Shown piece after piece: positions 8,180 through 16,596 of a stretch of 41,992 bases of DNA. Where the stretch lies: the NCBI GenBank assembly GCA_947487155.1, contig CANKVS010000034.1, positions 1 to 41,992 of the forward strand. Reading direction: 5' to 3'. Made by a program: the position numbers and the translations under genes. Every line of letters begins with the position of its first letter. Position 1 is the first letter of the stretch. Under the pieces are notes generated by a model that was not told the origin of the DNA, ran no database searches, and worked only from the letters and a program-made list of their open reading frames with translations. The DNA is from an uncultured Flaviramulus sp. (lineage in GTDB: Bacteria; Bacteroidota; Bacteroidia; Flavobacteriales; Flavobacteriaceae).

Positions 8180-9814
8180 CTACTTTAAATAGTCAAGATA
8201 CATAGATGAAGAGCTAAGTATTGAAGCTGCTTTTTTAATTATTGCATCATGAGTTTTATAATAATCGTACAAGCCTTCTCTATACACATAGCGTTTAACA
8301 ATTTCATCGGTTAGTAATTGTAATAAATAGGCTTTGTTTTCGTCAATAACATCTATTTTGCTTTTGTTTAAGTTAGAAATTAAAGTGTTATAATCGTTTT
8401 CAATATTGTCGTTAAGTTCCTCTTTTTTTGCTGCTTCAAAAGCTTTTACTAATGCTTTTTCAGTATTGGTTTCAAAAGAAAAATTATTGGTTTTTAAATA
8501 CGATTTAAAGTTATTAAAATCGGAATCGTTAAGATTAAAATCAGCGATATTATCAACAGTGTTTTTATAATAATAATCGGTAGCAAAGTTAAATATCAAG
8601 TTGCTATTGCTTATTGCATTTGTTATTGCTGTATTTTTTGAAGCCCCCACAACTTCATCTGGAAAAACGCCACCGCCGTCAAAAACATGACGACCATTTT
8701 TGGTTTTAAAGGCATTATAATTTTCTTGTTTTACACGCACCGCTTCACCTTTATCATTTCTATTCCAATAATCTAAAGCCTGAATACAACGTCCTGATGG
8801 GGTATAATATCTAGAAATGGTAATTTTAATTTGAGTGCCATAGGTTAACAATTTAGGGCGTTGTACTAAGCCTTTACCAAAACTTCTAGACCCTACAACA
8901 ACAGCACGATCTAAATCCTGTAAAGAGCCAGATACAATTTCGCTTGCCGATGCACTACCGCCGTCAATTAATACGACTAACGGAATTTCGGTATCTATAG
9001 CTTCTTTTTGTGTATAATACGTTTTATTATATTTTTTTACTTTCGATTTAGTCGTAACAACCAACTGCCCTTTAGGAACAAACAGATTTACTATTTTAAT
9101 AGCCTCATTAAGCAAACCCCCTGGGTTTCCTCGTAAATCTAAAATAATACGTTCTGCGCCCTGCGCCTTTAAGTCTCTAAGAGCGTAATTAGTTTCTGCT
9201 GCTGCTTTAGTATTAAATTTACTTAAAACAATATACCCTGTTTTGGCATTAACCATAGAAAAATGAGGGACCGCTTTAATTTCAACTTCTGCTCTATTAA
9301 TGGTTGCTGTTTGAATTTTGCCTTGGCGTTTAAAAGTTACATTTACCGAAGTCTTTGGAGCCCCTTTAAGTAAATTTCCAGCGTCTTCTTTGTACGTTTC
9401 AATAGTTGTGTTTCCTACTTTTATAATGTCATCTCCAGCTTTTAAGCCCGCTTTATCTGCAGGATAACCTTTGTAAGGCTCAATAATAACTAACTTATCT
9501 TTTAGCGTTCTTACTTTGGCTCCAATACCCGTGTAATCACCTGTGTTATTTATTCTTGCTGCCTCAACATCTTGCTCGTTTAAAAAGTTTGTATAAGGAT
9601 CTAAATCTTGTAACATGCTTTTAATGGCTGTATCCATTAAATCCCCAGGGTTGGTTTCATCAACATAATTCATGTTGAGTTCTTTAAACAAAGTAGTAAA
9701 AATTTCTATTTGTTTGGCAATCTCAAAAAAGTCATTTTTAAAAGCAGATCCTGTAAAAAGGATAGTAAACACTACTACTGGAATTATAATTTTCTTCTTT
9801 AGAATGTTTTTCAT
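8180..9814 (-). CDS. S41-family C-terminal processing peptidase (CtpA-like)
   Basis: This 544-residue protease belongs to the S41A tail-specific peptidases, which cleave envelope proteins near their C-termini. A non-cleaved signal or anchor (residues 8-25) is followed by a PDZ domain (about 88-175) with YPADKAGLKAGDDIIKVGN, and the S41 catalytic domain (about 190-390). The catalytic Ser-Lys dyad can be placed: Ser289 in GGSASASE and Lys314 in SRSFGKGLVQ, 25 residues apart as in E. coli Prc. The DLRGNPGG motif (226-233) is present. The extra C-terminal region of about 150 residues is charged and helical. It starts 12 bp after the rnpA stop, an arrangement common in Flavobacteriia, and precedes the OmpA-like gene. 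Confidence 0.95.
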   Translation of the reverse strand: MKNILKKKIIIPVVVFTILFTGSAFKNDFFEIAKQIEIFTTLFKELNMNYVDETNPGDLMDTAIKSMLQDLDPYTNFLNEQDVEAARINNTGDYTGIGAKVRTLKDKLVIIEPYKGYPADKAGLKAGDDIIKVGNTTIETYKEDAGNLLKGAPKTSVNVTFKRQGKIQTATINRAEVEIKAVPHFSMVNAKTGYIVLSKFNTKAAAETNYALRDLKAQGAERIILDLRGNPGGLLNEAIKIVNLFVPKGQLVVTTKSKVKKYNKTYYTQKEAIDTEIPLVVLIDGGSASASEIVSGSLQDLDRAVVVGSRSFGKGLVQRPKLLTYGTQIKITISRYYTPSGRCIQALDYWNRNDKGEAVRVKQENYNAFKTKNGRHVFDGGGVFPDEVVGASKNTAITNAISNSNLIFNFATDYYYKNTVDNIADFNLNDSDFNNFKSYLKTNNFSFETNTEKALVKAFEAAKKEELNDNIENDYNTLISNLNKSKIDVIDENKAYLLQLLTDEIVKRYVYREGLYDYYKTHDAIIKKAASILSSSSMYLDYLK

Positions 9815-9826
9815 TTTTGGGCCATT

Positions 9827-10204
9827 TTATGATGTAGAAACAGTGTTTAAAAACTTATCGAACAATAGTTTCATTTTTGTCTGTAACTCTGTAAAGCTTG
9901 GTTCTTTCTTGCCAATGTACAAAATCATAAACGCATATTGTGTTGTAATGTTGTTAAAATATGCCTTTTTATTTAATCTATAAGATTCTCTTAACAAGCG
10001 CTTTATACGGTTTCTGTCGACAGCATTTTTAAAATTTCGCTTACTTACAGAAACCCCTGTTTTAATCTGAACATTTTCCTTAAATGTTGTAGGCATGTAA
10101 ACTAAACGCAATGGAAATACAGAAACAGATTGCCCTTCAACAAACAATTGCTCAATCTGTTTTTTGCTCTTAAGCTTTTCTTTTTTTGAATAGGATGCGT
10201 CCAT
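9827..10204 (-). CDS. rnpA: Ribonuclease P protein component
   Basis: This 125-residue basic protein binds the RNase P RNA and assists 5' maturation of tRNAs. It has the family pattern: KEKLKSKKQIEQLFVEG near the N-terminus, FPLRLVYMP, the signature block VSKRNFKNAVDRNRIKRLLR (the RNR motif, about residues 60-79), and a hydrophobic end (YAFMILYIGK). I use the ATG at 10204, giving MDASYSKKEKL, because a promoter-like TATTTTTG element lies just upstream and would be inside the gene with the farther start. rpmH, its neighbour in many other phyla, is absent. It is followed after 12 bp by the S41 protease gene, presumably in the same transcript. Confidence 0.95.
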   Translation of the reverse strand: MDASYSKKEKLKSKKQIEQLFVEGQSVSVFPLRLVYMPTTFKENVQIKTGVSVSKRNFKNAVDRNRIKRLLRESYRLNKKAYFNNITTQYAFMILYIGKKEPSFTELQTKMKLLFDKFLNTVSTS

Positions 10205-10219
10205 AGGCAATTTAAGACA

Positions 10220-10227
10220 CAAAAATA
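10220..10227 (-). promoter_or_regulatory. Promoter -7 element for rnpA
   Basis: Read on the minus strand the sequence is TATTTTTG, fitting TAnnTTTG, 15 bp before the rnpA ATG at 10204. No convincing -33 TTG is found at the usual spacing. It supports the shorter rnpA start and would serve the whole rnpA to LRR cluster. Confidence 0.4.
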
Positions 10228-10635
10228 GCAATAATACCTGTTCTTATTTTGAAATAACACCCTTTTTCCTTTTCTATATTTTAGAATAGAAAAAACCATC
10301 ATTTAAAACAGCTCTTAATCAAAAAGATCACTAATGTTTGAAAAAGAATACAGATCGCTTCGCTTTTAGAACCAAGACTAAAGACTTGAATGTAACTAAT
10401 TGACAAACAACATAGAAGTCACACTTATTTTTCACACCTTGATACATTATTCAGTTTGGTAAAAAGCAAGGTGCATTGTTTTAAAATATCCTGAAAATCA
10501 ATAAGATTAATGCTTTTAACTAGCCCTAGTATTTTTAATCGGACACTAATAAAAAAGATTAAAAATTCATTTTTAAAGTTTCAAATAAATAATATATCTT
10601 GAACATCTGTTTAAATAAAAAAATAGTTGTGTATT
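10228..10635. other. Gene-free divergent region between rnpA and oxidoreductase
   Basis: This stretch of about 400 bp lies between divergently read genes. Short open frames in it (for example 10102-10302 minus) show no family resemblance. I see no RNA gene, terminator or clear repeat. Its right end must hold the promoter of the Gfo/Idh/MocA gene, but no TAnnTTTG match is convincing there. Confidence 0.4.
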
Positions 10636-12090
10636 ATGTCGAAAAAGAAATCAGAGATAAATAATAATTCGAGAAGAGATTTTATAAAAGGTACAGGGTT
10701 AGCTACTGCTGGAATTATGATTGTGCCAAGGCACGTATTAGGAGGGCAAGGTTTTATTCCCCCAAGTGATAAATTGAATATTGCTGGTATTGGTGTTGGT
10801 GGTAAAGGTAGCAGCGATTTAACATCGTTTGCTAAAAGTCCTAATGTAAATATTGTGGGGCTTTGCGATGTAGATGATAGGCAAGCAATTAAATCTAGAG
10901 CGACCTTTCCTAAAGCGAAATATTATAATGATTTTAGGGAAATGCTCGACAAAGAAAACAAGAATATTGACGCCGTTTCTGTTTCAACACCAGATCACAA
11001 CCATGCTGTTGCAGCATATATGGCTATGCAAATGGGAAAACATGTTTATGTACAGAAACCATTAACTCACGATATTTGGGAAGCACGAATGCTTACCGAA
11101 GCTGCCAAAAAATATAAAGTCGTTACACAAATGGGTAACCAAGGAGGCTCTGGAGATGATGTTCGTAAAATGAAAGAGCTATACAATACGGGGTTAATAG
11201 GGGAGGTGCATACTGTAAAATGTTGGACCAATAGAGCTATTTGGCCAATGGCACTCGAAACACCTACCGTAAAACATAAAATACCTAAAGGGTTAAATTG
11301 GGATTTATGGTTAGGAACTGCAGAAATGCGCGATTATAACGATGCATATTTACCATTTGATTGGAGAGGTTGGTCAGATTTTGGAACTGGAGCATTGGGC
11401 GATATGGCTTGTCATGTTATGGATCCAGTGTATAGAATTCTACCCATATTATACCCTAATCAAGTAGAATGTAGTGTAGCCGATGCGTTTAAAGGAAAGT
11501 TTAAAACCGCAAGTTACCCAAAGAGTTTCCCTACTTCTAGTAAAATTCATTTAAACTATCCGAGAACAGACGGCAAAGGTTCTATAAAAGTATCTTGGAT
11601 GGATGGCGGTTTAATGCCAGAAAGACCAGACGAATTAGGAGATAATGAAGCTTTAGGTAGCTGGGATGGAGGTGTTTTGTTTATAGGAACCAAAGGAAAG
11701 CTTTTGGCAGATTGTTATGGAGAAAACCCTAGATTACTACCCTTATCTTTAAACGAACAAATTAATGTAGAAGCAACACTGCCTCGTGTTCCAGAAGGAC
11801 ATTATTTACAATGGGTAAATGCTTGTATGGCAGGATATGGAAACGCAGAAACAAGTTCTTCTTTTGATTATGCAGGCCCTTTTACAGAAAGTATTTTAAT
11901 AGGTAACCTTGCTTTAAAAGCTTATTTTGAAGTAGACCCTAATGCTAAAAGCACAAGCTTTTGGGGTGGATCAAAATTCTATGGTAGAAAACGATTATTG
12001 TGGGACGCCAAAAACATGAAAATAACCAACTTTGAGCCAGCAAATAAATATGTTAAACGGAACTATAGAGCTGGGTATGCTTTAGGTTAG
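10636..12090 (+). CDS. Tat-exported Gfo/Idh/MocA-family oxidoreductase
   Basis: This 484-residue protein is an NAD(P)-dependent dehydrogenase of the Gfo/Idh/MocA family, many of which act on sugars or inositols. A twin-arginine signal is present (SRRDFIKGTG, Arg13-Arg14, then a hydrophobic stretch), so the enzyme is probably folded in the cytoplasm and sent to the periplasm. The Rossmann fold shows GIGVGGKGSSD and VGLCDVD. The usual EKP motif reads QKP in VYVQKPLTHD, as in the exported Bacteroidota/Planctomycetes group. The C-terminal domain includes the WRGWSDFGTGALGDMACHVMD region. I prefer the ATG at 10636; a TTG three codons earlier is possible. It stands alone, followed by a strong terminator. 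The substrate cannot be told from sequence. Confidence 0.92.
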   Translation: MSKKKSEINNNSRRDFIKGTGLATAGIMIVPRHVLGGQGFIPPSDKLNIAGIGVGGKGSSDLTSFAKSPNVNIVGLCDVDDRQAIKSRATFPKAKYYNDFREMLDKENKNIDAVSVSTPDHNHAVAAYMAMQMGKHVYVQKPLTHDIWEARMLTEAAKKYKVVTQMGNQGGSGDDVRKMKELYNTGLIGEVHTVKCWTNRAIWPMALETPTVKHKIPKGLNWDLWLGTAEMRDYNDAYLPFDWRGWSDFGTGALGDMACHVMDPVYRILPILYPNQVECSVADAFKGKFKTASYPKSFPTSSKIHLNYPRTDGKGSIKVSWMDGGLMPERPDELGDNEALGSWDGGVLFIGTKGKLLADCYGENPRLLPLSLNEQINVEATLPRVPEGHYLQWVNACMAGYGNAETSSSFDYAGPFTESILIGNLALKAYFEVDPNAKSTSFWGGSKFYGRKRLLWDAKNMKITNFEPANKYVKRNYRAGYALG

Positions 12091-12122
12091 TATAAGAATT
12101 AAACAATTGACATAAAATGTAA

Positions 12123-12157
12123 AAAGTCCTCGTTTATACAAAATAAACGAGGACTTT
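12123..12157. terminator. Bidirectional Rho-independent terminator
   Basis: A perfect 15-bp stem (12123-12137 with 12143-12157) closes a 5-nt loop. Its outer bases are AAA/TTT, so both strands end in a short U run. It lies between the convergent oxidoreductase and M1 peptidase genes and can serve both. Confidence 0.88.
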
Positions 12158-12176
12158 AAATTTATAAAGAATTTGG

Positions 12177-13982
12177 TTATAAGGTATTATTCTCTTTATT
12201 AATATCTGCCATCATGTTTTTGGGGTCTACTTGAACACGCTTCACCTCTTTTGAAACCTCAAAGGTATAGGTAGGATATGCCCAAGCCCAATCTGGTTTT
12301 ATAGTTGCTGAGGTTGGTTTTTCTCCACGCATCATTTGTAAAGGAATATAGAGGTCTTCTGAAGAACCATCGATATATGTTACTGTAACATCAATAGGCA
12401 TTGGCATAGACCCAATACGCTCTAGTGTTATTTTATTACCATTAACCGCTTTTACAGCATAATCAATTGTGTTTGTTGTTTGTGCAAAATCCATTAAATA
12501 CCAATCGAGTTCTAATCCAGATACTTTTTCAGCAGAACGAATTATATCTAAAGGTTTTGGGTGTTTAAAACTAAAATCGTTAAAGTACTTTTTAATGGTG
12601 TTTTTTAAGTTGTTTTCACCAATGACATAGCCCAATTGCGCCATAAAAACTTCACCTTTATTATATGCCGAAATACTATAAGCTTGATTAAAGTTGTATC
12701 TATCGGCTTGGGTTGTAAGTGGTTGTTCTTTGCCAGATTTTGCTAAATATATATAGCCATTATAAGCATTTGAAGACGGGTTTTCTTTACCTTCCTTCAT
12801 AATATCGTTCATAGCGTGATGACTAATATAACTGGTAAACCCTTCATCCATCCATTCGTGTTTAGCTTCGTTTGATGCTAATAAAAATTGAAACCACGTA
12901 TGTGCCAATTCATGAGCAGTTACACCCACCAAACTACCAAACTTGCGCTCTCCTGTAATAAGCGTGCACATGGCATACTCCATACCGCCATCGCCACCTT
13001 GAATTACCGAATACTGTTTGTAAGGGTATTTACCAATGTGTTTACTAAAATACTGCATTAATTCTACCGTTTTTGGCTGTAATTTTTTCCAGTTATTTAG
13101 TTTATCTTTTTCTAATGTGTTTTTGTAGTAGAAATGAAGTAGGGGGCCGTTAGGCACTTGCTTTGTATCGTGAATATAATCAGGATCTGCAGCCCAAGTA
13201 AAGTCGTGTACTTTAGGTGCTTTATAGTGTAATGTTTTTTTATTTCCAGATGCTTCAGTTTCATTTTGAAGATACCCCGTACCACCAACAACATAATTTT
13301 TAGCAATAGTTATTTTAACATCAAAATTACCCCAAACCCCATGAAATTCTCTACCAATATAAGGGTCTGCATGCCACCCTTCAAAATCATACTCAGCTAA
13401 TTTAGGATACCATTGCGTCATAGACAAGGCTACCCCTTCTTTGCTATTTCTACCCGAACGACGTATTTGTAAAGGGACTTGAGCGTTAAAAACCATATCG
13501 AAAGTTACTTGCTCTCCTGGTTGAATAGGTTTTGCTAATTCAACCTCTAAAACGGTACCAACAGTTTCGTGTTTTATAGCAACACCGTTTTGTTTTAATG
13601 ATGTTACTTTAATATAACCAATTTCATTTGGTTTTAGTTTGCTAATTCTATCACCTACCCTTGAGTCTGGATCTGGAATGTTTCTAGAGCGAACATCCAT
13701 TTCGCTTCCGGGTTGAAAAGCATTAAAATATAAATGATAATACACACGGTTTAATACATCTGGAGAATTATTAGTATACACTAAATTTTGCGTTCCGTTG
13801 TACTGATATGTATTTACATCCATGTCTATTTCCATGCTGTAATCTACATGCTGTTGCCAGTAATTAGATGGTGAAGAAGCTGTTGTTATTGTGTTTGACG
13901 ACGGCGTATAAACCACATCTTTTGTGCTATGACATGAAAGCAATAAAACCGCAGAAAAAAGAGAACTAATAAAGAGTTTCAT
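12177..13982 (-). CDS. M1-family metallopeptidase lipoprotein
   Basis: This 601-residue protein is a zinc aminopeptidase of family M1. A lipoprotein signal (LLLSC, Cys17) anchors it to a membrane facing outside the cytoplasm. A beta-rich N-domain (about 45-250) precedes the catalytic domain. Zinc ligands and catalytic Glu are visible: His357, Glu358 and His361 in AHELAHTWFQ, and Glu380 in HEWMDEGF, with the classic 18-residue gap. The substrate-N-terminus motif GxMEN is seen as GGMEYAM (332-338), with Tyr in place of Asn. The end is a beta-rich region without a T9SS sorting domain. It lies downstream of the S8 peptidase but is separated from it by a terminator, so it is likely transcribed separately. 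Role: probable peptide processing at the envelope for nutrition or turnover. Confidence 0.93.
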   Translation of the reverse strand: MKLFISSLFSAVLLLSCHSTKDVVYTPSSNTITTASSPSNYWQQHVDYSMEIDMDVNTYQYNGTQNLVYTNNSPDVLNRVYYHLYFNAFQPGSEMDVRSRNIPDPDSRVGDRISKLKPNEIGYIKVTSLKQNGVAIKHETVGTVLEVELAKPIQPGEQVTFDMVFNAQVPLQIRRSGRNSKEGVALSMTQWYPKLAEYDFEGWHADPYIGREFHGVWGNFDVKITIAKNYVVGGTGYLQNETEASGNKKTLHYKAPKVHDFTWAADPDYIHDTKQVPNGPLLHFYYKNTLEKDKLNNWKKLQPKTVELMQYFSKHIGKYPYKQYSVIQGGDGGMEYAMCTLITGERKFGSLVGVTAHELAHTWFQFLLASNEAKHEWMDEGFTSYISHHAMNDIMKEGKENPSSNAYNGYIYLAKSGKEQPLTTQADRYNFNQAYSISAYNKGEVFMAQLGYVIGENNLKNTIKKYFNDFSFKHPKPLDIIRSAEKVSGLELDWYLMDFAQTTNTIDYAVKAVNGNKITLERIGSMPMPIDVTVTYIDGSSEDLYIPLQMMRGEKPTSATIKPDWAWAYPTYTFEVSKEVKRVQVDPKNMMADINKENNTL

Positions 13983-13997
13983 AATATTATAAGTTTG

Positions 13998-14025
13998 AAA
14001 AAGCGGTTTTTTAAGACCGCTTTTT
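13998..14025 (-). terminator. Terminator after S8 peptidase gene
   Basis: A 10-bp stem (13998-14007 with 14016-14025) encloses an 8-nt loop. On the minus strand the second arm ends in a run of five T. It lies 15 bp after the S8 peptidase stop and before the M1 peptidase start. Confidence 0.8.
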
Positions 14026-14040
14026 TATGATAGATTAAAT

Positions 14041-15651
14041 TTATTTAGATAATTGAGCAGCCATGATTAAGGCGTTGTACGCATTTACCATTTTAGACGA
14101 TTTAGTTAAATCGCCAAAAGGTTTCACATTGTCGGTTTTACCACCAACAATAACTTTAGTCTTTACAGGAAGCCCCGAATCCATTAGTATTTGTTTTACT
14201 TGAGCAGCACTTAGTTTGGGGTAATAAGAACGTATTAAAGCAGCAACACCAGCTACTCCAGGAGATGCCATTGAGGTACCGCCTTTAGTATCGTACTCGT
14301 TTTCTGGAGTTGTAGAATACACTTTTGCACCAGGAGCAAATACATCAACATTTACTTTTCCGTAGTTAGAAAAACCAGCAATCATATTTGCGCCATACTT
14401 AGGCTCTAAAGCACCAACGGTTATAAACGTATTAGAGACCTCTGGACCAACACCAAGGGCATCGTTTGGAAACCCGTCTTTAGAATCTAAATCGAGACCT
14501 TCGTTTCCTGCTGCGTTTACAAAAAGCACATCTTTTTCCCCTGCGTAAGCTATGGCTTCTCTTACCCAATCGCTATGTGGCGAGTAGTACTTTCCAAAAC
14601 TTCCGTTAATAATCGATGCACCATTATCAACAGCATAACGAATGGCTAAAGCTATATCTTTATCGTATTCATCGCCATTAGGTACTGCTCTAATGCTCAT
14701 AATTTTTACATTATTTGCAACGCCATTTGCTCCTTTTCCGTTGTTTCTTTCGGCAGCAATAATACCTGCAACATGTGTGCCGTGACTTTCAGTTTTCTTT
14801 ACAGGTTTTACATTGCCGTTGCCATAAAATTTGGTAGACATAGTATTGGGATCATCTCCAGTTACGCGGCCTTTTAAATCTTTATTTAGGTTATAATTTA
14901 AACGGTCGTTAAATTGTTCTAAACCAGTATTAAGTTCTTTTATCATATCGTCTACAGTTTCCATATCTAAACTGTAAACATATTTAACAATAGCTACCGA
15001 TTGTTGTAAAGATTCATCTTCTGTTTTTATACCATTTACATCTTCTTTGGTATAGTTGTCTTTTTTTAAGTGCGCTTTTATAGCTTGGTCTGCACTTTTT
15101 ATTTGTTGTAAAAACTGACCGTAATTGGTTTTATAGCCAACATATTTTTGATATTCTGTATCGTATTCCGCTTTAGCTCTATTATAGTCAGGACTGCTAG
15201 TGTCTCCACTTGCTAGTATACGCACATATTCTAATTGTTCGTTATAGCCATCGCCTAAAAAATTCCATCCGTGTATATCGTCTATATAGCCATTTTTATC
15301 ATCATCTTTTCCGTTATTCGGAATTTCTTTTGGGTTAGTCCAAATTACATCATTTAAATCTTCATGATCTATGTCTATTCCAGAATCGATAACAGCTACA
15401 ATTACCGATTTTCCTTTTCTGTTTTTAATAATTTCAGCGTAAGCTTTATCAACACTCATCCCTGGAATTGTATCTTTTACCAAGTCTAAATGCCCCCAAG
15501 ATTGTTTTTCTTTTTCAGTTAATTCTGAAACCTTTAAAGGGGTGTTATCAATATTTTCAACAGGTGTTGATAAAATACTTGCTGTACTACCACAACCTGA
15601 AATTATTGAAGCCACAAAAGCTGAAACTATAAATGATTTAATTGTTTGCAT
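14041..15651 (-). CDS. S8-family subtilisin-like serine peptidase lipoprotein
   Basis: This 536-residue protein is a subtilase. A lipoprotein signal peptide ends at SGC (Cys20). The catalytic triad is complete: Asp89 in VIDSGID, His290 in ESHGTHVAG and Ser460 in GTSMASPG; the oxyanion Asn lies in AAGNEG (about 383). Between Asp and His there is an insertion of about 150 residues (135-285) rich in charged helix, larger than in classical subtilisin, which has about 30 residues there. There is no T9SS sorting domain, so it is probably a membrane-anchored envelope protease. It starts 14 bp after the stop of the MBL-fold hydrolase gene, so the two are likely one transcript, ended by the hairpin at 13998-14025. 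The insertion may control access to the active site; that is inference. Confidence 0.94.
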   Translation of the reverse strand: MQTIKSFIVSAFVASIISGCGSTASILSTPVENIDNTPLKVSELTEKEKQSWGHLDLVKDTIPGMSVDKAYAEIIKNRKGKSVIVAVIDSGIDIDHEDLNDVIWTNPKEIPNNGKDDDKNGYIDDIHGWNFLGDGYNEQLEYVRILASGDTSSPDYNRAKAEYDTEYQKYVGYKTNYGQFLQQIKSADQAIKAHLKKDNYTKEDVNGIKTEDESLQQSVAIVKYVYSLDMETVDDMIKELNTGLEQFNDRLNYNLNKDLKGRVTGDDPNTMSTKFYGNGNVKPVKKTESHGTHVAGIIAAERNNGKGANGVANNVKIMSIRAVPNGDEYDKDIALAIRYAVDNGASIINGSFGKYYSPHSDWVREAIAYAGEKDVLFVNAAGNEGLDLDSKDGFPNDALGVGPEVSNTFITVGALEPKYGANMIAGFSNYGKVNVDVFAPGAKVYSTTPENEYDTKGGTSMASPGVAGVAALIRSYYPKLSAAQVKQILMDSGLPVKTKVIVGGKTDNVKPFGDLTKSSKMVNAYNALIMAAQLSK

Positions 15652-15665
15652 TATGTAATTAAGTG

Positions 15666-16526
15666 TTAATTGAATATATCGTTTGTTGTATAAATATGTT
15701 TAAGTCGAACACCTTTTTCGGTGTTTTTTACTGTAATTATTTCGTTTTGGGCATCGTGTTCTAAAAACAAATAATAATTGTTGTTTGCTGCAAGATTAAG
15801 AAATTTTTCTTTTTCATCTAAAGTTAAAAGTGGTCTTGTGTCGTAACCCATAACGTAGGGCAAGGGTAAATGCCCAACAGTAGGTAATAAATCTGCCATA
15901 AAACAAATGGTTTTTCCTTTGTAATTAATTATGGGAATCATCTGTTTTTCAGTATGTCCGTCGGCAAAAAAGATGTCAAATCCTAGTTCAGAATTTTTAA
16001 GTAAATCATTTTCAGGAAGAGATGTAAATTTTAATTGCCCACTTGCTTCTATTGGTAAAATATTCTCTTTTAAAAACGACGCTTTTTCTCGTTTGTTGGG
16101 TTGCGTAGCCCATTGCCAATGGTTTTTATTACTCCAAAATTGTGCATTTTTAAAAGCAGGTTCGTAACCTGTTTTGTCTTTATTCCACTTAATGCTGCCT
16201 CCGCAATGATCGAAGTGTAGGTGTGTCATAAACACATCAGTAATATCATTAGTATGAAATCCATGTTGTTTAAGGGAACTTTCTAAAGTATTGTCTCCCC
16301 AAGGATGGTAGTAGCCAAAAAACTTGCTCGATTGCTTATTACCCATACCGTTGTCTATTAAAATAAGCCGATTATTGTCTTCAATAAGTAAACAACGCGC
16401 TGTTAAATCAATCATGTTATTGGCATCAGCAGGGTTTGTGCGTTGCCACAACGATTTTGGTACCACACCAAACATAGCGCCACCATCGAGCTTAAAATTA
16501 CCAGCGTTTATAGGGTATAAATTCAT
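15666..16526 (-). CDS. MBL-fold metallo-hydrolase
   Basis: This 286-residue cytoplasmic protein is a metallo-beta-lactamase-fold hydrolase. The metal-binding signature HxHxDH is seen as THLHFDHCGG (His102, His104, Asp106, His107). Other metal-site segments are FFADGHTEKQM, probably giving the next His, and CFMADLLPT with the bridging Asp. It lacks a signal peptide. Architecture and length fit the quorum-quenching-lactonase/AttM-like and general MBL group, but the family covers many reactions and I cannot assign a substrate. It heads a probable two-gene unit with the S8 peptidase. No clear promoter match was found in the 70 bp upstream of its start. Confidence 0.88.
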   Translation of the reverse strand: MNLYPINAGNFKLDGGAMFGVVPKSLWQRTNPADANNMIDLTARCLLIEDNNRLILIDNGMGNKQSSKFFGYYHPWGDNTLESSLKQHGFHTNDITDVFMTHLHFDHCGGSIKWNKDKTGYEPAFKNAQFWSNKNHWQWATQPNKREKASFLKENILPIEASGQLKFTSLPENDLLKNSELGFDIFFADGHTEKQMIPIINYKGKTICFMADLLPTVGHLPLPYVMGYDTRPLLTLDEKEKFLNLAANNNYYLFLEHDAQNEIITVKNTEKGVRLKHIYTTNDIFN

Positions 16527-16596
16527 AGGGGCGTAAATTTAAGAAAATCGTAACAATAAGTGTCTTTTGTTAAGAATTTATTAAGAATTGGAATGG

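Noticed and set aside
9672..9983. Plus-strand open frame across S41 protease start and rnpA end
   Set aside because: Both overlapped minus-strand genes are well-known families; the plus translation has no recognisable features.
10102..10302. Minus-strand frame overlapping the start of rnpA
   Set aside because: It lies in another frame of rnpA and its leader, and the translation is unlike any family I know.
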